Positions 1 to 7,918 of a stretch of DNA of 64,000 nucleotides are shown here, in pieces. The stretch covers positions 1-64,000 of the forward strand of contig CAYJLC010000006.1 in assembly GCA_964370735.1 (NCBI GenBank), written 5' to 3'. Every line of letters begins with the position of its first letter. Positions within the stretch are counted from its first letter, which is position 1. Source of the DNA: CAYJLC01 sp964370735. Its GTDB lineage: Bacteria; Bacillota; Clostridia; Oscillospirales; Butyricicoccaceae. The position numbers and the translations under genes are program-made. Below the pieces are notes generated by a model. The model was not told the DNA's origin, did not search any database, and saw only the letters and a list, made by a program, of their open reading frames with translations.

Positions 1-3
1 CAT
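1..3 (-). CDS. Start codon of a minus-strand gene cut by the left edge
   Basis: Only the ATG (complement of positions 1-3) lies in the window, so the product cannot be named. It is supported by a good Shine-Dalgarno, AAAGGAG, on the minus strand at about 12-18, eight bases upstream of the ATG, and by a strong promoter at 49-77. The gene lies downstream of oppF in the same direction but has its own promoter and sits beyond the opp terminator, so it is probably a separate transcription unit. Confidence 0.6.
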
Positions 4-48
4 AAGATCAGCTCCTTTGAGTAAATTACAATCTTAAATTGTAGCTTA

Positions 49-77
49 ATTATATCATAGTTGCACAAAATATACAA
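49..77 (-). promoter_or_regulatory. Sigma-A promoter for the left-edge gene
   Basis: On the minus strand, -35 TTGTAT (72-77) and -10 TATAAT (49-54) are separated by 17 bases. The -10 is preceded by TGA, an extended -10. It points at the ATG at positions 3-1. Confidence 0.7.
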
Positions 78-143
78 GCTTTTTTTACAATTTTAACAAA
101 AAAATATACAAAGTTAAAAATCATTATTGTACAAAAAGTATAA

Positions 144-217
144 AAACAGAGTATTTTTCATAATTTTCGCGATTATTCAAATGTGAATAATGTTAAAAAA
201 TTGTAAATACTCTGTTT
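144..217 (-). terminator. Terminator of the opp operon
   Basis: A perfect 13-base inverted repeat (144-156 with 205-217, core ACAGAGTATTT) encloses a second small hairpin (about 172-191, ATTATTC/GAATAAT). On the minus strand the stem is followed by a T-rich run. It starts just beyond the oppF stop at 230. The branched form is less compact than a classic intrinsic terminator. Confidence 0.65.
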
Positions 218-229
218 CTAATTATTTAA

Positions 230-1177
230 TTAAGCGTTAAAGCAAGCAACGAAGTGACCTTCGCCTCTTGGAGTTAATTCTGGTTTTTCTTCTCTACATT
301 TATCAGTAGCCTTTGGACAACGACCAGCAAAGTTACAACCTTTTGGAAGGTTAATCGGAGAAGGAATATCACCTTCGATTAAGTTTCTAGGTTTGTCTTT
401 GTTTTCTGGGTCTGGGTCTGGAACTGATGATAATAATGCTTCAGAATATGGATGTTTAGGGTTGTAATAAACCTCTTCACTTGTTCCGTATTCTACGATA
501 TTACCTAAATACATAACTGCGATTTTCGTACTGATATAACGCACGATATTTAAGTCATGGGCAATGAAGAGATAAGTTAAACCTAATTTTTCTTGTAAAT
601 CTAAAAGTAGGTTTATAACTTGAGATTGAACAGACACGTCTAGTGCTGAAATAGGCTCGTCACAAACGATGAATTCTGGCTCAGTTGCAAGTGCTCTTGC
701 GATACCGATACGTTGACGTTGACCACCAGAGAATTCGTGAGGGAAACGGTTTATATGCTCAGGGTTAAGACCAACAGCAGATAAAAGTTCACGCACTTTA
801 GCTTCTCTAGATTTTGAATTACCGATTTTATGAATTTCCATACCTTCAGCGATGATTGCACCAACAGTCATACGAGGGTTTAAACATGCATAAGGGTCTT
901 GGAAAATCATTTGAGCTTTTCTAGAATACTCATAACGGTCTTTTGCTGAAACTAGTCTTTTTGGTGCGCCATCATAGATGATTTGTCCTTTTGTTGCAGG
1001 ATAAACACCCATAATTGTTCTTCCTAGTGTAGATTTACCACAACCAGATTCACCAACAAGTCCTAAAGTTTCACCTTTTTCAATTTTAATATTTACATTG
1101 TTAACAGCAGTTAAAGTTCCACCAGAAACTTTAAATTGCTTTGTTAAGCCTTTAAGTTCGATTAATGTTTTACTCAA
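230..1177 (-). CDS. oppF: Oligopeptide/dipeptide ABC transporter ATP-binding protein (OppF type)
   Basis: This is one of two ATPases that drive peptide import, acting on the cytoplasmic face with OppD. The 315-residue protein has Walker A GESGCGKST, ABC signature SGGQRQRIGIARALA and Walker B FIVCDEP followed by the D-loop SALD. It ends with the oligopeptide-transporter C-terminal domain and its cysteine motif GCNFAGRCP. The start is TTG, six to seven bases after AAGGAGGG, and no better ATG is present. That ribosome site overlaps the oppD end, so translation is probably coupled. It is the last gene of the opp operon. Substrate specificity (oligo- or dipeptide) cannot be read from the ATPase; OppF is chosen over DppF from the gene order D-F. 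Confidence 0.92.
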   Translation of the reverse strand: MSKTLIELKGLTKQFKVSGGTLTAVNNVNIKIEKGETLGLVGESGCGKSTLGRTIMGVYPATKGQIIYDGAPKRLVSAKDRYEYSRKAQMIFQDPYACLNPRMTVGAIIAEGMEIHKIGNSKSREAKVRELLSAVGLNPEHINRFPHEFSGGQRQRIGIARALATEPEFIVCDEPISALDVSVQSQVINLLLDLQEKLGLTYLFIAHDLNIVRYISTKIAVMYLGNIVEYGTSEEVYYNPKHPYSEALLSSVPDPDPENKDKPRNLIEGDIPSPINLPKGCNFAGRCPKATDKCREEKPELTPRGEGHFVACFNA

Positions 1178-1179
1178 AA

Positions 1180-2178
1180 TTAGTCCCTCCTTGCGTCACT
1201 AGGGCAATCTGGGTGCAATAACCAGCACGATGCTCTTTGTGTATCAGACATATATCTTTCTTCTGGTTGCTCTTCTTTACAGATTTTCATACAGCTATCA
1301 CATCTAGCACCAAAAGCACAACCAACAGGCGGTTGTAATAAGTTTGGAGGAGTACCATCGATTGAAGTAAGTTTTTCATCCTTACCAGTAGTAACTGTTG
1401 GAAGTGAGCGTAAAAGTGCTCTTGTATATGGATGTTTAGGATCTTTTAAAACTTCTAATGAAGTACCACTTTCAACGATTTTACCAGCATACATAACAGA
1501 AACTCTGTCTGCAACTTCTGCAACAACACCTAAGTCATGCGTGATAAGCATAATAGCAGTACCAGTTTTCTTACGGATATCATTTAAAAGTACCATGATT
1601 TGAGCTTGAATTGTAACGTCAAGCGCAGTAGTTGGTTCATCGGCGATTAAAAGGTCTGGCTTACATGAAAGAGCCATTGCAATCATAGCACGTTGACGCA
1701 TACCACCAGAAAATTCATGTGGGTATTGTTTTGCACGTCTATTTGGGTTTGGGATTTGAACTAATTTTAATAATTCGATAGTTCTTTCCCAAGCAGTTTT
1801 TTTATCAACTTTTTGGTGAGCGATAATAGCCTCTTCGATTTGTTTACCAACTTTAATAGTTGGGTTTAAACAAGTCATAGGGTCTTGGAAAATCATCGAA
1901 ACTTTACCACCACGAATTTTTTCCATATCTTTTTCTTTTGTGTTTACGATGTCAATGTCACATAAAGTGATTGAACCGTCTTTAATAACAGCAGGAGGCA
2001 TAGGGTTTAGTTTCATAACAGTTTGTGCAGAAACAGATTTACCCGAACCAGATTCACCAACAACGGCTAAAATTTCGCCTTTATCGATGTGCATTGTAAC
2101 ACCTCTTACGGCTTGTACTTCACCAGCGTAAGTTTTAAATGATACATGTAAATTTTCGATATCTAATATTCTTGACAT
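1180..2178 (-). CDS. oppD: Oligopeptide/dipeptide ABC transporter ATP-binding protein (OppD type)
   Basis: This is the second peptide-import ATPase, 332 residues, of usual family length. Visible motifs are Walker A GESGSGKS, signature FSGGMRQRAMIAMAL, Walker B LLIADEPTTALD and the switch histidine in LITHDLGVVAE. The C-terminal oligo_HPY-type extension carries the cysteine cluster GCAFGARCDSCMKIC. The start is ATG with AGGAGG six bases upstream. It follows oppC by three bases and precedes oppF by two, a tight operon. OppD and OppF normally form a heterodimer under the OppB/OppC channel. Confidence 0.93.
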   Translation of the reverse strand: MSRILDIENLHVSFKTYAGEVQAVRGVTMHIDKGEILAVVGESGSGKSVSAQTVMKLNPMPPAVIKDGSITLCDIDIVNTKEKDMEKIRGGKVSMIFQDPMTCLNPTIKVGKQIEEAIIAHQKVDKKTAWERTIELLKLVQIPNPNRRAKQYPHEFSGGMRQRAMIAMALSCKPDLLIADEPTTALDVTIQAQIMVLLNDIRKKTGTAIMLITHDLGVVAEVADRVSVMYAGKIVESGTSLEVLKDPKHPYTRALLRSLPTVTTGKDEKLTSIDGTPPNLLQPPVGCAFGARCDSCMKICKEEQPEERYMSDTQRASCWLLHPDCPSDARRD

Positions 2179-2181
2179 ATC

Positions 2182-3117
2182 TTACCTCCTAAGTTTTGGG
2201 TCTAAAGCATCACGAAGTGCATCGCCTAAAAGGTTGAAAGCAAGCATCGTTAAACTGATTAGAAGTGCAGGCACTAATAATTGATGAGGGTATTGTTGGA
2301 AAACTTGGATACCATCATTTGCAAGTGTACCCCAAGAAGCTTGAGGAATAGGAACACCCATACCTAAGAAGCTTAAAAATGCCTCTGTAAAGATTGCACT
2401 AGGGATTGAAAGTGTCATACTAACGATTACAACACTGAATGTATTAGGGATTAAGTGTTTTGCAATAATTCTTGGAGAAGAAGCACCCATTGTTTTAGCT
2501 GCGATTACAAATTCTTGTTCTTTTAAACTAACAATTTGACCACGAACTAAACGCGCCATGCCTGTCCAACCAACAACCGCATAAGCGATGATTAAACTAA
2601 TCATACCTTTAGGAAGAACCATTGAAAGTAGGATTACGATTAAAAGGTATGGGATACCACTGATAATTTCAACGATACGCATCATTACATTATCAACCCA
2701 GCCACCAAAGTAACCAGAAATACCACCATAAACTAAACCAACAACGATGTTGATACCAACAGCTGCGAAAGCGATAGTAAGTGATGTTCTACCACCTTCC
2801 CAAACTCTAACGAAAAGGTCACGACCAAGAGTATCTGTACCAAAAATAGCTACATTACCATTAACAGGGTCAACATGGCCTAAACCAGCGTTTGCACTTG
2901 TTATAAAAATATCTTCCATACCATAAGGTGAAACAAAAGGTACGATGATTGACATTAAAATGATAATCGATAAAATTACCATACATAGAACGGCAACAGG
3001 GTTTCTAAACAACCTATTCATTGCGTCTTTAAAAAAGCTTGTACTAGGACGCGTTATTTCTTCGCTTTCAAGAGCATTTGCGCCAATATGCTCAAAACGT
3101 GATTTTTCTATCATCAT
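2182..3117 (-). CDS. oppC: Oligopeptide ABC transporter permease (OppC type)
   Basis: This is one of two membrane subunits of the peptide importer, 311 residues. A cytoplasmic N-terminus is followed by a first membrane segment (about 36-60), the periplasmic-type DTLGRDLF segment, and five further helices. The permease EAA loop is AAKTMGASSPRIIAKHLIPN. The C-terminus ends in the typical DALRDALDPKLRR. Two adjacent ATG codons follow AAGGAG at 3 and 6 bases, so 3114 is an equally possible start. It is seven bases from oppB and pairs with it. Confidence 0.93.
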   Translation of the reverse strand: MMIEKSRFEHIGANALESEEITRPSTSFFKDAMNRLFRNPVAVLCMVILSIIILMSIIVPFVSPYGMEDIFITSANAGLGHVDPVNGNVAIFGTDTLGRDLFVRVWEGGRTSLTIAFAAVGINIVVGLVYGGISGYFGGWVDNVMMRIVEIISGIPYLLIVILLSMVLPKGMISLIIAYAVVGWTGMARLVRGQIVSLKEQEFVIAAKTMGASSPRIIAKHLIPNTFSVVIVSMTLSIPSAIFTEAFLSFLGMGVPIPQASWGTLANDGIQVFQQYPHQLLVPALLISLTMLAFNLLGDALRDALDPKLRR

Positions 3118-3124
3118 ACTCTCC

Positions 3125-4066
3125 TTATTTGTCTAATTTAACACGAGGGTCAACAATACCATAAAGTATATCAACTATTAAGTTTGCAAAAATTAATACA
3201 GCACCGTAGAATACAGTAAGACCTGCGATTAAAGTGTAGTCTAAGCTTTGCGTACTAATTACAAATGATCTACCAAGACCTGGGATACCGAAAATGTTTT
3301 CTACTACGAATGTACCTGTTAAAAGTGCAGCAGAAATCGGTCCTAAAACTGTGATAACTGGCATGATAGCATTTCTAACGGCGTGACGAGTGATAACTTG
3401 GCTTTTCGATAAACCTTTTGCTTTTGCAGTTTTGATGTAGTCTGAGTTTAAAACATCAAGCATAGAAGTTCTCATAAGTCTTGAAACTGTTGCAAGAGAA
3501 CCTAAACTTAAAGCGAAAGCAGGTAAAATTTTATGCATTTCCGTAGACCAACCGATAACTGGGAATGCAAACGGTGCAAGCGACGGATTTCCTAGTGGTA
3601 AAACTGCAAATCCATATTGTATTAAAGCACCAATAATGAAACTCGGTATAGATACACCGATGATTGCGATAAGCATAGCGACAGTATCGATAGCCTTTCC
3701 TCTATTCATAGCGGCAATAACCCCTAAGAATACACCCATAATTACAGCGAAAGTTAAAGCTCTCATACCAAGTTCGAAAGAAACTGGTAAGCTTTCTAGG
3801 ATGATATCTGTAACAGGTCTTTCGTAGTTAATAGAACGACCGAAATCGCCTCTGATAGCATTACCTAGGTACATGATATATTGTTCGTGTATTGGTCTGT
3901 TTGTGCCATATTGTTGCTCTAGGGCAATTCTTGCAGCCTCTGGTAGTTCTTTGTCACCACTATATGGGTCACCAGGAAGGGCATGCATCATAAAAAATGT
4001 AAGTGTTAGTAGGGCAAATAATGTCAAAGCGGACATAAATAGCCTTTTTCCTATATACTTAAGCAT
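3125..4066 (-). CDS. oppB: Oligopeptide ABC transporter permease (OppB type)
   Basis: This is the OppC partner, 313 residues with the chosen start. The first helix (about 9-30) is followed by the extracytoplasmic region with LEQQYGTNRPIHEQY and GDFGRSIN. The EAA loop is TAKAKGLSKSQVITRHAVRNA and the C-terminus is DPRVKLDK. The reading frame is open upstream to 4105, but that adds a lysine-rich leader unlike the family. AGGAG at 4073-4077 sits seven bases before the ATG at 4066, so 4066 is preferred. A shortened relative of its N-terminal part lies just upstream (4129-4377). Confidence 0.92.
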   Translation of the reverse strand: MLKYIGKRLFMSALTLFALLTLTFFMMHALPGDPYSGDKELPEAARIALEQQYGTNRPIHEQYIMYLGNAIRGDFGRSINYERPVTDIILESLPVSFELGMRALTFAVIMGVFLGVIAAMNRGKAIDTVAMLIAIIGVSIPSFIIGALIQYGFAVLPLGNPSLAPFAFPVIGWSTEMHKILPAFALSLGSLATVSRLMRTSMLDVLNSDYIKTAKAKGLSKSQVITRHAVRNAIMPVITVLGPISAALLTGTFVVENIFGIPGLGRSFVISTQSLDYTLIAGLTVFYGAVLIFANLIVDILYGIVDPRVKLDK

Positions 4067-4128
4067 ATTCTTCTCCTTTTGTTTTTTTAAAAATAAAATT
4101 TTCAATTTCGATATTTATTGCTAGTGGT

Positions 4129-4377
4129 TTACTGATTAATAGAATAACCAAAGTCACCACTTAGTATGTTTTGTATATCTACAATAAATTCTTCATGCCA
4201 AGGTTTATTGATACCATATTGTTGCTCTAAATAGGCGATTTCATCGTTTGTTAATCCATATTTAGAAGTTGCAGTTGGATTTGTACTTTGGAAATGCATA
4301 TAAAATCCATATATCACAAGGACAATTCCGATAATTCCGAGCGATATAGAAAGGATATTTATTAATTTATTTCTCAA
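4129..4377 (-). CDS. Truncated OppB-like N-terminal fragment
   Basis: A short protein (82 residues from TTG 4377; 89 from ATG 4398) with one membrane helix followed by YLEQQYGINKPWHEEF and SGDFGYSIN. This closely resembles the extracytoplasmic part of the neighbouring OppB (LEQQYGTNRPIHEQY, GDFGRSIN) and stops right after SIN, before any channel helices. TTG 4377 is preferred because GAGGTG (4382-4387) precedes it, while the ATG at 4398 has no ribosome site. It lies between the oppA terminator and oppB. It may be a decayed oppB copy or a small accessory membrane protein. The residues have diverged while the frame stayed open, so it is not a recent duplicate. Function unknown. Confidence 0.65.
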   Translation of the reverse strand: MRNKLINILSISLGIIGIVLVIYGFYMHFQSTNPTATSKYGLTNDEIAYLEQQYGINKPWHEEFIVDIQNILSGDFGYSINQ

Positions 4378-4501
4378 AAAACACCTCTTTTCAAACATTG
4401 AAACTTAATTTAGATTATTTTCTTCATTTATATTGTGAAGTAGTTTCATAACATAAACGAAGACTACAATCGTATTAAAGCAATAAAGTTTTGTATATTA
4501 C

Positions 4502-4547
4502 AGGAAAAAAAGGTCTCTCCCATTAAAAAATGAGAGCACCTTTTTCC
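4502..4547 (-). terminator. Hairpin downstream of oppA, probable partial terminator
   Basis: A long inverted repeat (4502-4517 with 4531-4547; arms AGGAAAAA-GGTG-CTCTC and GAGAGACC-TTTTTTCCT) lies between oppA and the rest of the opp operon. On the minus strand the right arm itself ends in a run of T. Partial termination here is a common way to make more binding protein than permease. That role is inferred. Confidence 0.7.
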
Positions 4548-4565
4548 TATAAATTTTAATTTAAG

Positions 4566-6329
4566 TTATGCAACTGGTTGTGCATAGATGAAGTTCATAT
4601 CTTGAAGAGCAGTTCTGTAACCACCTTCGAAACCGTTAACAACATAGTTTAAAGAACGAGCGTAGATAGGACCTACTGGGTAATCAGTAGCGATTAATTT
4701 TTCAACTTCAAGTAAGATTTGTGTACGAGCTTCTGGATCAGCTTCGTTTACAGCATCTAAGATTAATTGGTCATAAACTGGGTTTGCGTAACCTGTGTGG
4801 TTATTACCATTAGTAGATGTGAATAAATCTAAGAAAGTCATAGGGTCATTGTAGTCAGGGCCCCAACCAGACATAACGATATCGAAGTCTCTGTTTTGCA
4901 TTCTTTCGATACGGTTTTTGTAAGTCATTGGCTCAACAGTTACGTCGATACCTAAGTTTGCTTTGAATTGTTGTTGCATAAATGCAGCATAAGTTTGAGC
5001 AGCAGTAGTATCATCAGTGATGTAAACTGGTTTGAAGTCAGCAAGAGCGATTCCTTCTTCAGCTAGACCTTCTTCAAGTAAAGCTTTAGCACCAGTGATA
5101 TCTCTTTCGATTAAACCGTTAGCTAATGCTTCGAAAGTACCACCAGAAATTGCTGGAGGAGTGAAAGAAGTAGCTACAGTTGAGTCGTTTTTGATAACTT
5201 GGTTGATGAACATATCAACGTCGATAGCTTTTGTTAAAGCTTCACGAACTTTTGCATTGCTTAAACCTGGAACAGTTGTGTTGTACTCGAAGTACCAAGC
5301 AGAACCGTCAGAGAAACTATCAACTTCAACGCCTTCGCCTCTAAGTTGAGCAGTTTGGTCAGCGTTAACTGAAGCAGAGTGGATTTCACCAGCTCTTAAT
5401 GCGTTTAATGAAGTGTTAGAGTCAGAAATCATAACGAATTTGATTGAATCTAAAGCTACGTTAGCAGCATCATACCAGTTTTCGTTTTTAGTTAAAACGA
5501 TTTCAGATTCGTGAACCCATTCAGTCATTGTGAAAGGACCACAAGATGGAGTAGTTTCAACGTTTTTACCGTAGTCAGCACCGTATTCTAAGTAAAGAGC
5601 TTCGTCAAGTGGGTTGAATACGCCGAAAGCAAGCATATCTAAAGCGTAAGTTAATGGACGCTCAAGAGTTACTTTTAAAGTGTAATCGTCAACAACTTCA
5701 ACGCCTAGTGGAGTTTCAGCCATAGCAGCTTCAACAGCAGCGTCTAAGTCAAGAACGTATTGTGCTCTGTCTTCTTCTGAAGTTTCTTCAGTTGGAGTAA
5801 CTAAATCAGCACCAGCAGTGTTGATAGCTTCAGCATTTTTAATCATGTAACCCATGTTAGCATAAGGTGCACCAAAACGAGGGTCGATTAATGTTTTGAA
5901 AGCGTAAGCATAGTCTTCAGCAGTTAAAGCGTCGCCAGTAGACCAAGTTTGACCTTCTCTAATTTTGAATGTGTAAGTAAGAGTAGCTTCGTCATATTCC
6001 CAAGATTCAGCCATACCAGGAACTGGAGCATCATTCTCGTCAAGAGCAGTTAATGTGCCTAAAGTATGGCGCATAACGTTGAATGAACCAGAAGTAGTAG
6101 ATTTTGTGTGGAACATTTCTGGAGGCTCAGAAGTTAAGTTAATAATCATTTGAGAACCGTCAGTTACAGCCGGTAAAGAACCGTTGCCAGTACCAGTTTC
6201 AGTAGTTGTGCCTTCAGTAGTGCTTGGTGTAGTCGTATCAGTTTCAGTTGTAGTTTCAGTTGGAGTACATCCAGCTAGAACAGCAAAAGAAAGTGAAGTT
6301 GCAAGCATTAAAGCTAAAAGTTTTTTCAT
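4566..6329 (-). CDS. oppA: Oligopeptide-binding lipoprotein (OppA, SBP family 5)
   Basis: This is the extracellular peptide receptor of the Opp transporter, 587 residues from ATG 6329. It has a lipoprotein signal with lipobox LAGC at about residues 16-19, a Thr/Ser/Glu-rich linker of about 25 residues, then the SBP_bac_5 fold. Typical family segments are AESWEYDEATLTYTFKIREG, the LTAEDYAYAFK stretch and the C-terminal MSGWGPDYNDP. Three in-frame ATGs lie together; AAGGAG is one base before 6335 and seven before 6329, so 6329 is chosen. It is the first gene of the opp operon, with a strong promoter of its own and a hairpin behind it, consistent with high expression. Confidence 0.93.
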   Translation of the reverse strand: MKKLLALMLATSLSFAVLAGCTPTETTTETDTTTPSTTEGTTTETGTGNGSLPAVTDGSQMIINLTSEPPEMFHTKSTTSGSFNVMRHTLGTLTALDENDAPVPGMAESWEYDEATLTYTFKIREGQTWSTGDALTAEDYAYAFKTLIDPRFGAPYANMGYMIKNAEAINTAGADLVTPTEETSEEDRAQYVLDLDAAVEAAMAETPLGVEVVDDYTLKVTLERPLTYALDMLAFGVFNPLDEALYLEYGADYGKNVETTPSCGPFTMTEWVHESEIVLTKNENWYDAANVALDSIKFVMISDSNTSLNALRAGEIHSASVNADQTAQLRGEGVEVDSFSDGSAWYFEYNTTVPGLSNAKVREALTKAIDVDMFINQVIKNDSTVATSFTPPAISGGTFEALANGLIERDITGAKALLEEGLAEEGIALADFKPVYITDDTTAAQTYAAFMQQQFKANLGIDVTVEPMTYKNRIERMQNRDFDIVMSGWGPDYNDPMTFLDLFTSTNGNNHTGYANPVYDQLILDAVNEADPEARTQILLEVEKLIATDYPVGPIYARSLNYVVNGFEGGYRTALQDMNFIYAQPVA

Positions 6330-6372
6330 TTTCATTCTCCTTTTCATAATTCGTTTTCAGAATTCGTGATTA

Positions 6373-6402
6373 ATTATATCATACATAGCAAACCCTTGTC
6401 AA
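6373..6402 (-). promoter_or_regulatory. Sigma-A promoter of the opp operon
   Basis: On the minus strand, consensus -35 TTGACA (6397-6402) and consensus -10 TATAAT (6373-6378) are 18 bases apart, with TGA before the -10. It is about 45 bases from the oppA start. This is one of the two best promoters in the window. Confidence 0.85.
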
Positions 6403-6573
6403 CATTTTTTTGTCTTTGCCACGAAAACAATTGATTTTTAAACGGAAGATTTAAACAAATGTCTACACCAGAAGTACAATAAAGGTTTTTTGTGCGTTTG
6501 CATAAAAAGTTCTAACACATATATAATGAATAATATTAGTGTATGCAAAATTTTGAGAAAAAAATAAACAAAA

Positions 6574-6607
6574 AAACTGCACAAAACATAATTTTATTGT
6601 GCAGTTT
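6574..6607 (-). terminator. Terminator of prfB
   Basis: A perfect 11-base inverted repeat (6574-6584 and 6597-6607, core ACTGCACAA) is followed on the minus strand by T7 and more T. It lies 20 bases past the prfB stop. Confidence 0.88.
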
Positions 6608-6626
6608 AATGATTTTCGGTTTTTTT

Positions 6627-7745
6627 CTATTTTTTCAACGTATTATTCACATATCCCTCAAGATAAGCGGAAACAAATCCGTCTAAATCTCCGTCCATAA
6701 CAGCAGAGGCATTTCCGTTTTCAAAACCAGTTCTATGGTCTTTTACAAGCGTGTATGGCATAAATGTGTAGGAACGCATTTGGCTACCCCATTCAATTTT
6801 CTTCTGTTCACCCTTGATATCGTCGATTTTATCTAAATGTTCCTTGTGTTTTATCTGTAAAAGCTTAGATTTAAGCATTTTCATAGCAGTATCACGATTT
6901 TGGTGCTGTGAACGTTCGTTTTGGCAAGCTGCGACAATTCCTGTCGGATTATGAATAATTCTGACAGCAGACTCAGTTTTGTTTACATGCTGTCCACCAG
7001 CGCCACCGGCACGAAACGTTTGAACAGTCAAGTCGTCAGGGTTTATAACGACATCTACTACATCAGAAATTTGAGGCATAACCTCTACTGCTGCAAAGGA
7101 AGTATGTCTTCTGCCAGAAGAGTCAAACGGAGAAATTCTAACTAGACGATGAACACCCATTTCTCCTTTTAAGTATCCGAAAGCAAAATCACCCTCGACT
7201 AAAATATCGGCAGATTTAATGCCAGCACCGTCGCCGTCTAGCCAGTTTATAAGCTTATATTTAAAGCCTTTTCGCTCGGCATAACGCGTATACATTCTAT
7301 ATAGCATTTCAGCCCAATCTTGCGCCTCTGTACCTCCAGCGCCTGCTTGGAATGAAACCACTGCGTTTAACTTGTCATATTCTTCTGATAAAAGTGTTTC
7401 CAGTCTGATTTCATCATACATTTTTATAAGCTCATCATAGCCAGTTTTTAGCTCGTCTGTGACACTTTCGTCACCTTCTTCGATAGCAAGTTCGCAAAGT
7501 GTGAATAAATCTTCCCATATACCTGTGATATTTTCATATTTTTCAACATTAGATTTCAAACTTTTAATTTCTTTAAGGACTTTTTGGCTTTCTTCTGGAT
7601 TATCCCAAAAACTAGCCTCTTCGGTATCTTTTTCTAAAATTTGAACTTTTTTTATAGAATTATCATAATCTAAAGCCTTGTTAAGGTCGAAAATGCGTGT
7701 TTTTATATTTAAAAGGTTACCTTTTAGAGCTTCTATCTCTATCAT
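6627..7745 (-). CDS. prfB: Peptide chain release factor 2
   Basis: RF2 ends translation at UGA and UAA by triggering peptidyl-tRNA hydrolysis on the ribosome. The 372-residue protein has the RF2 tripeptide SPF at 205-207 and the catalytic GGQ at 250-252 in RAGGAGGQHVNKTES. The N-terminal helical domain covers about 1-110. The frame is continuous through the site around codon 25-26 (LNKALDYD), where many bacteria carry an in-frame UGA and a programmed +1 shift; here the codons read GCT TTA GAT TAT. The start is ATG with GGAGG seven bases upstream. Monocistronic, divergent from secA, with its own promoter and terminator. Confidence 0.96.
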   Translation of the reverse strand: MIEIEALKGNLLNIKTRIFDLNKALDYDNSIKKVQILEKDTEEASFWDNPEESQKVLKEIKSLKSNVEKYENITGIWEDLFTLCELAIEEGDESVTDELKTGYDELIKMYDEIRLETLLSEEYDKLNAVVSFQAGAGGTEAQDWAEMLYRMYTRYAERKGFKYKLINWLDGDGAGIKSADILVEGDFAFGYLKGEMGVHRLVRISPFDSSGRRHTSFAAVEVMPQISDVVDVVINPDDLTVQTFRAGGAGGQHVNKTESAVRIIHNPTGIVAACQNERSQHQNRDTAMKMLKSKLLQIKHKEHLDKIDDIKGEQKKIEWGSQMRSYTFMPYTLVKDHRTGFENGNASAVMDGDLDGFVSAYLEGYVNNTLKK

Positions 7746-7776
7746 TTTTCATCCTCCGATTTACTTACTTATATTC

Positions 7777-7805
7777 ATTATATAAAAAAAAACTAAATTT
7801 TACAA
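7777..7805 (-). promoter_or_regulatory. Sigma-A promoter of prfB
   Basis: On the minus strand, -35 TTGTAA (7800-7805), a 17-base spacer and -10 TATAAT (7777-7782). Its -35 lies nine bases from the -35 of the secA promoter on the other strand. Confidence 0.75.
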
Positions 7806-7814
7806 TATATTTGT

Positions 7815-7842
7815 TTGATTTTTATTTTATTTATGGTATAAT
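7815..7842 (+). promoter_or_regulatory. Sigma-A promoter of secA
   Basis: -35 TTGATT (7815-7820), a 16-base spacer and -10 TATAAT (7837-7842), 77 bases before the secA ATG. The roughly 70-base leader contains a short GGGG...CCC element (about 7862-7878) of unknown meaning. Confidence 0.75.
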
Positions 7843-7918
7843 AATAGACAAGTGTATTTACGGGGGTATCAAAAACCCTTAATTAAAAAAATATATTATT
7901 GACGAGAGGAATATATAA

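Noticed and set aside
5032..5349. 105-codon plus-strand ORF inside oppA
   Set aside because: Antisense shadow without a promoter, ribosome site or known domain.
7650..7700. Programmed frameshift in prfB
   Set aside because: I looked for CTTTGA at the conserved site and found an uninterrupted frame.
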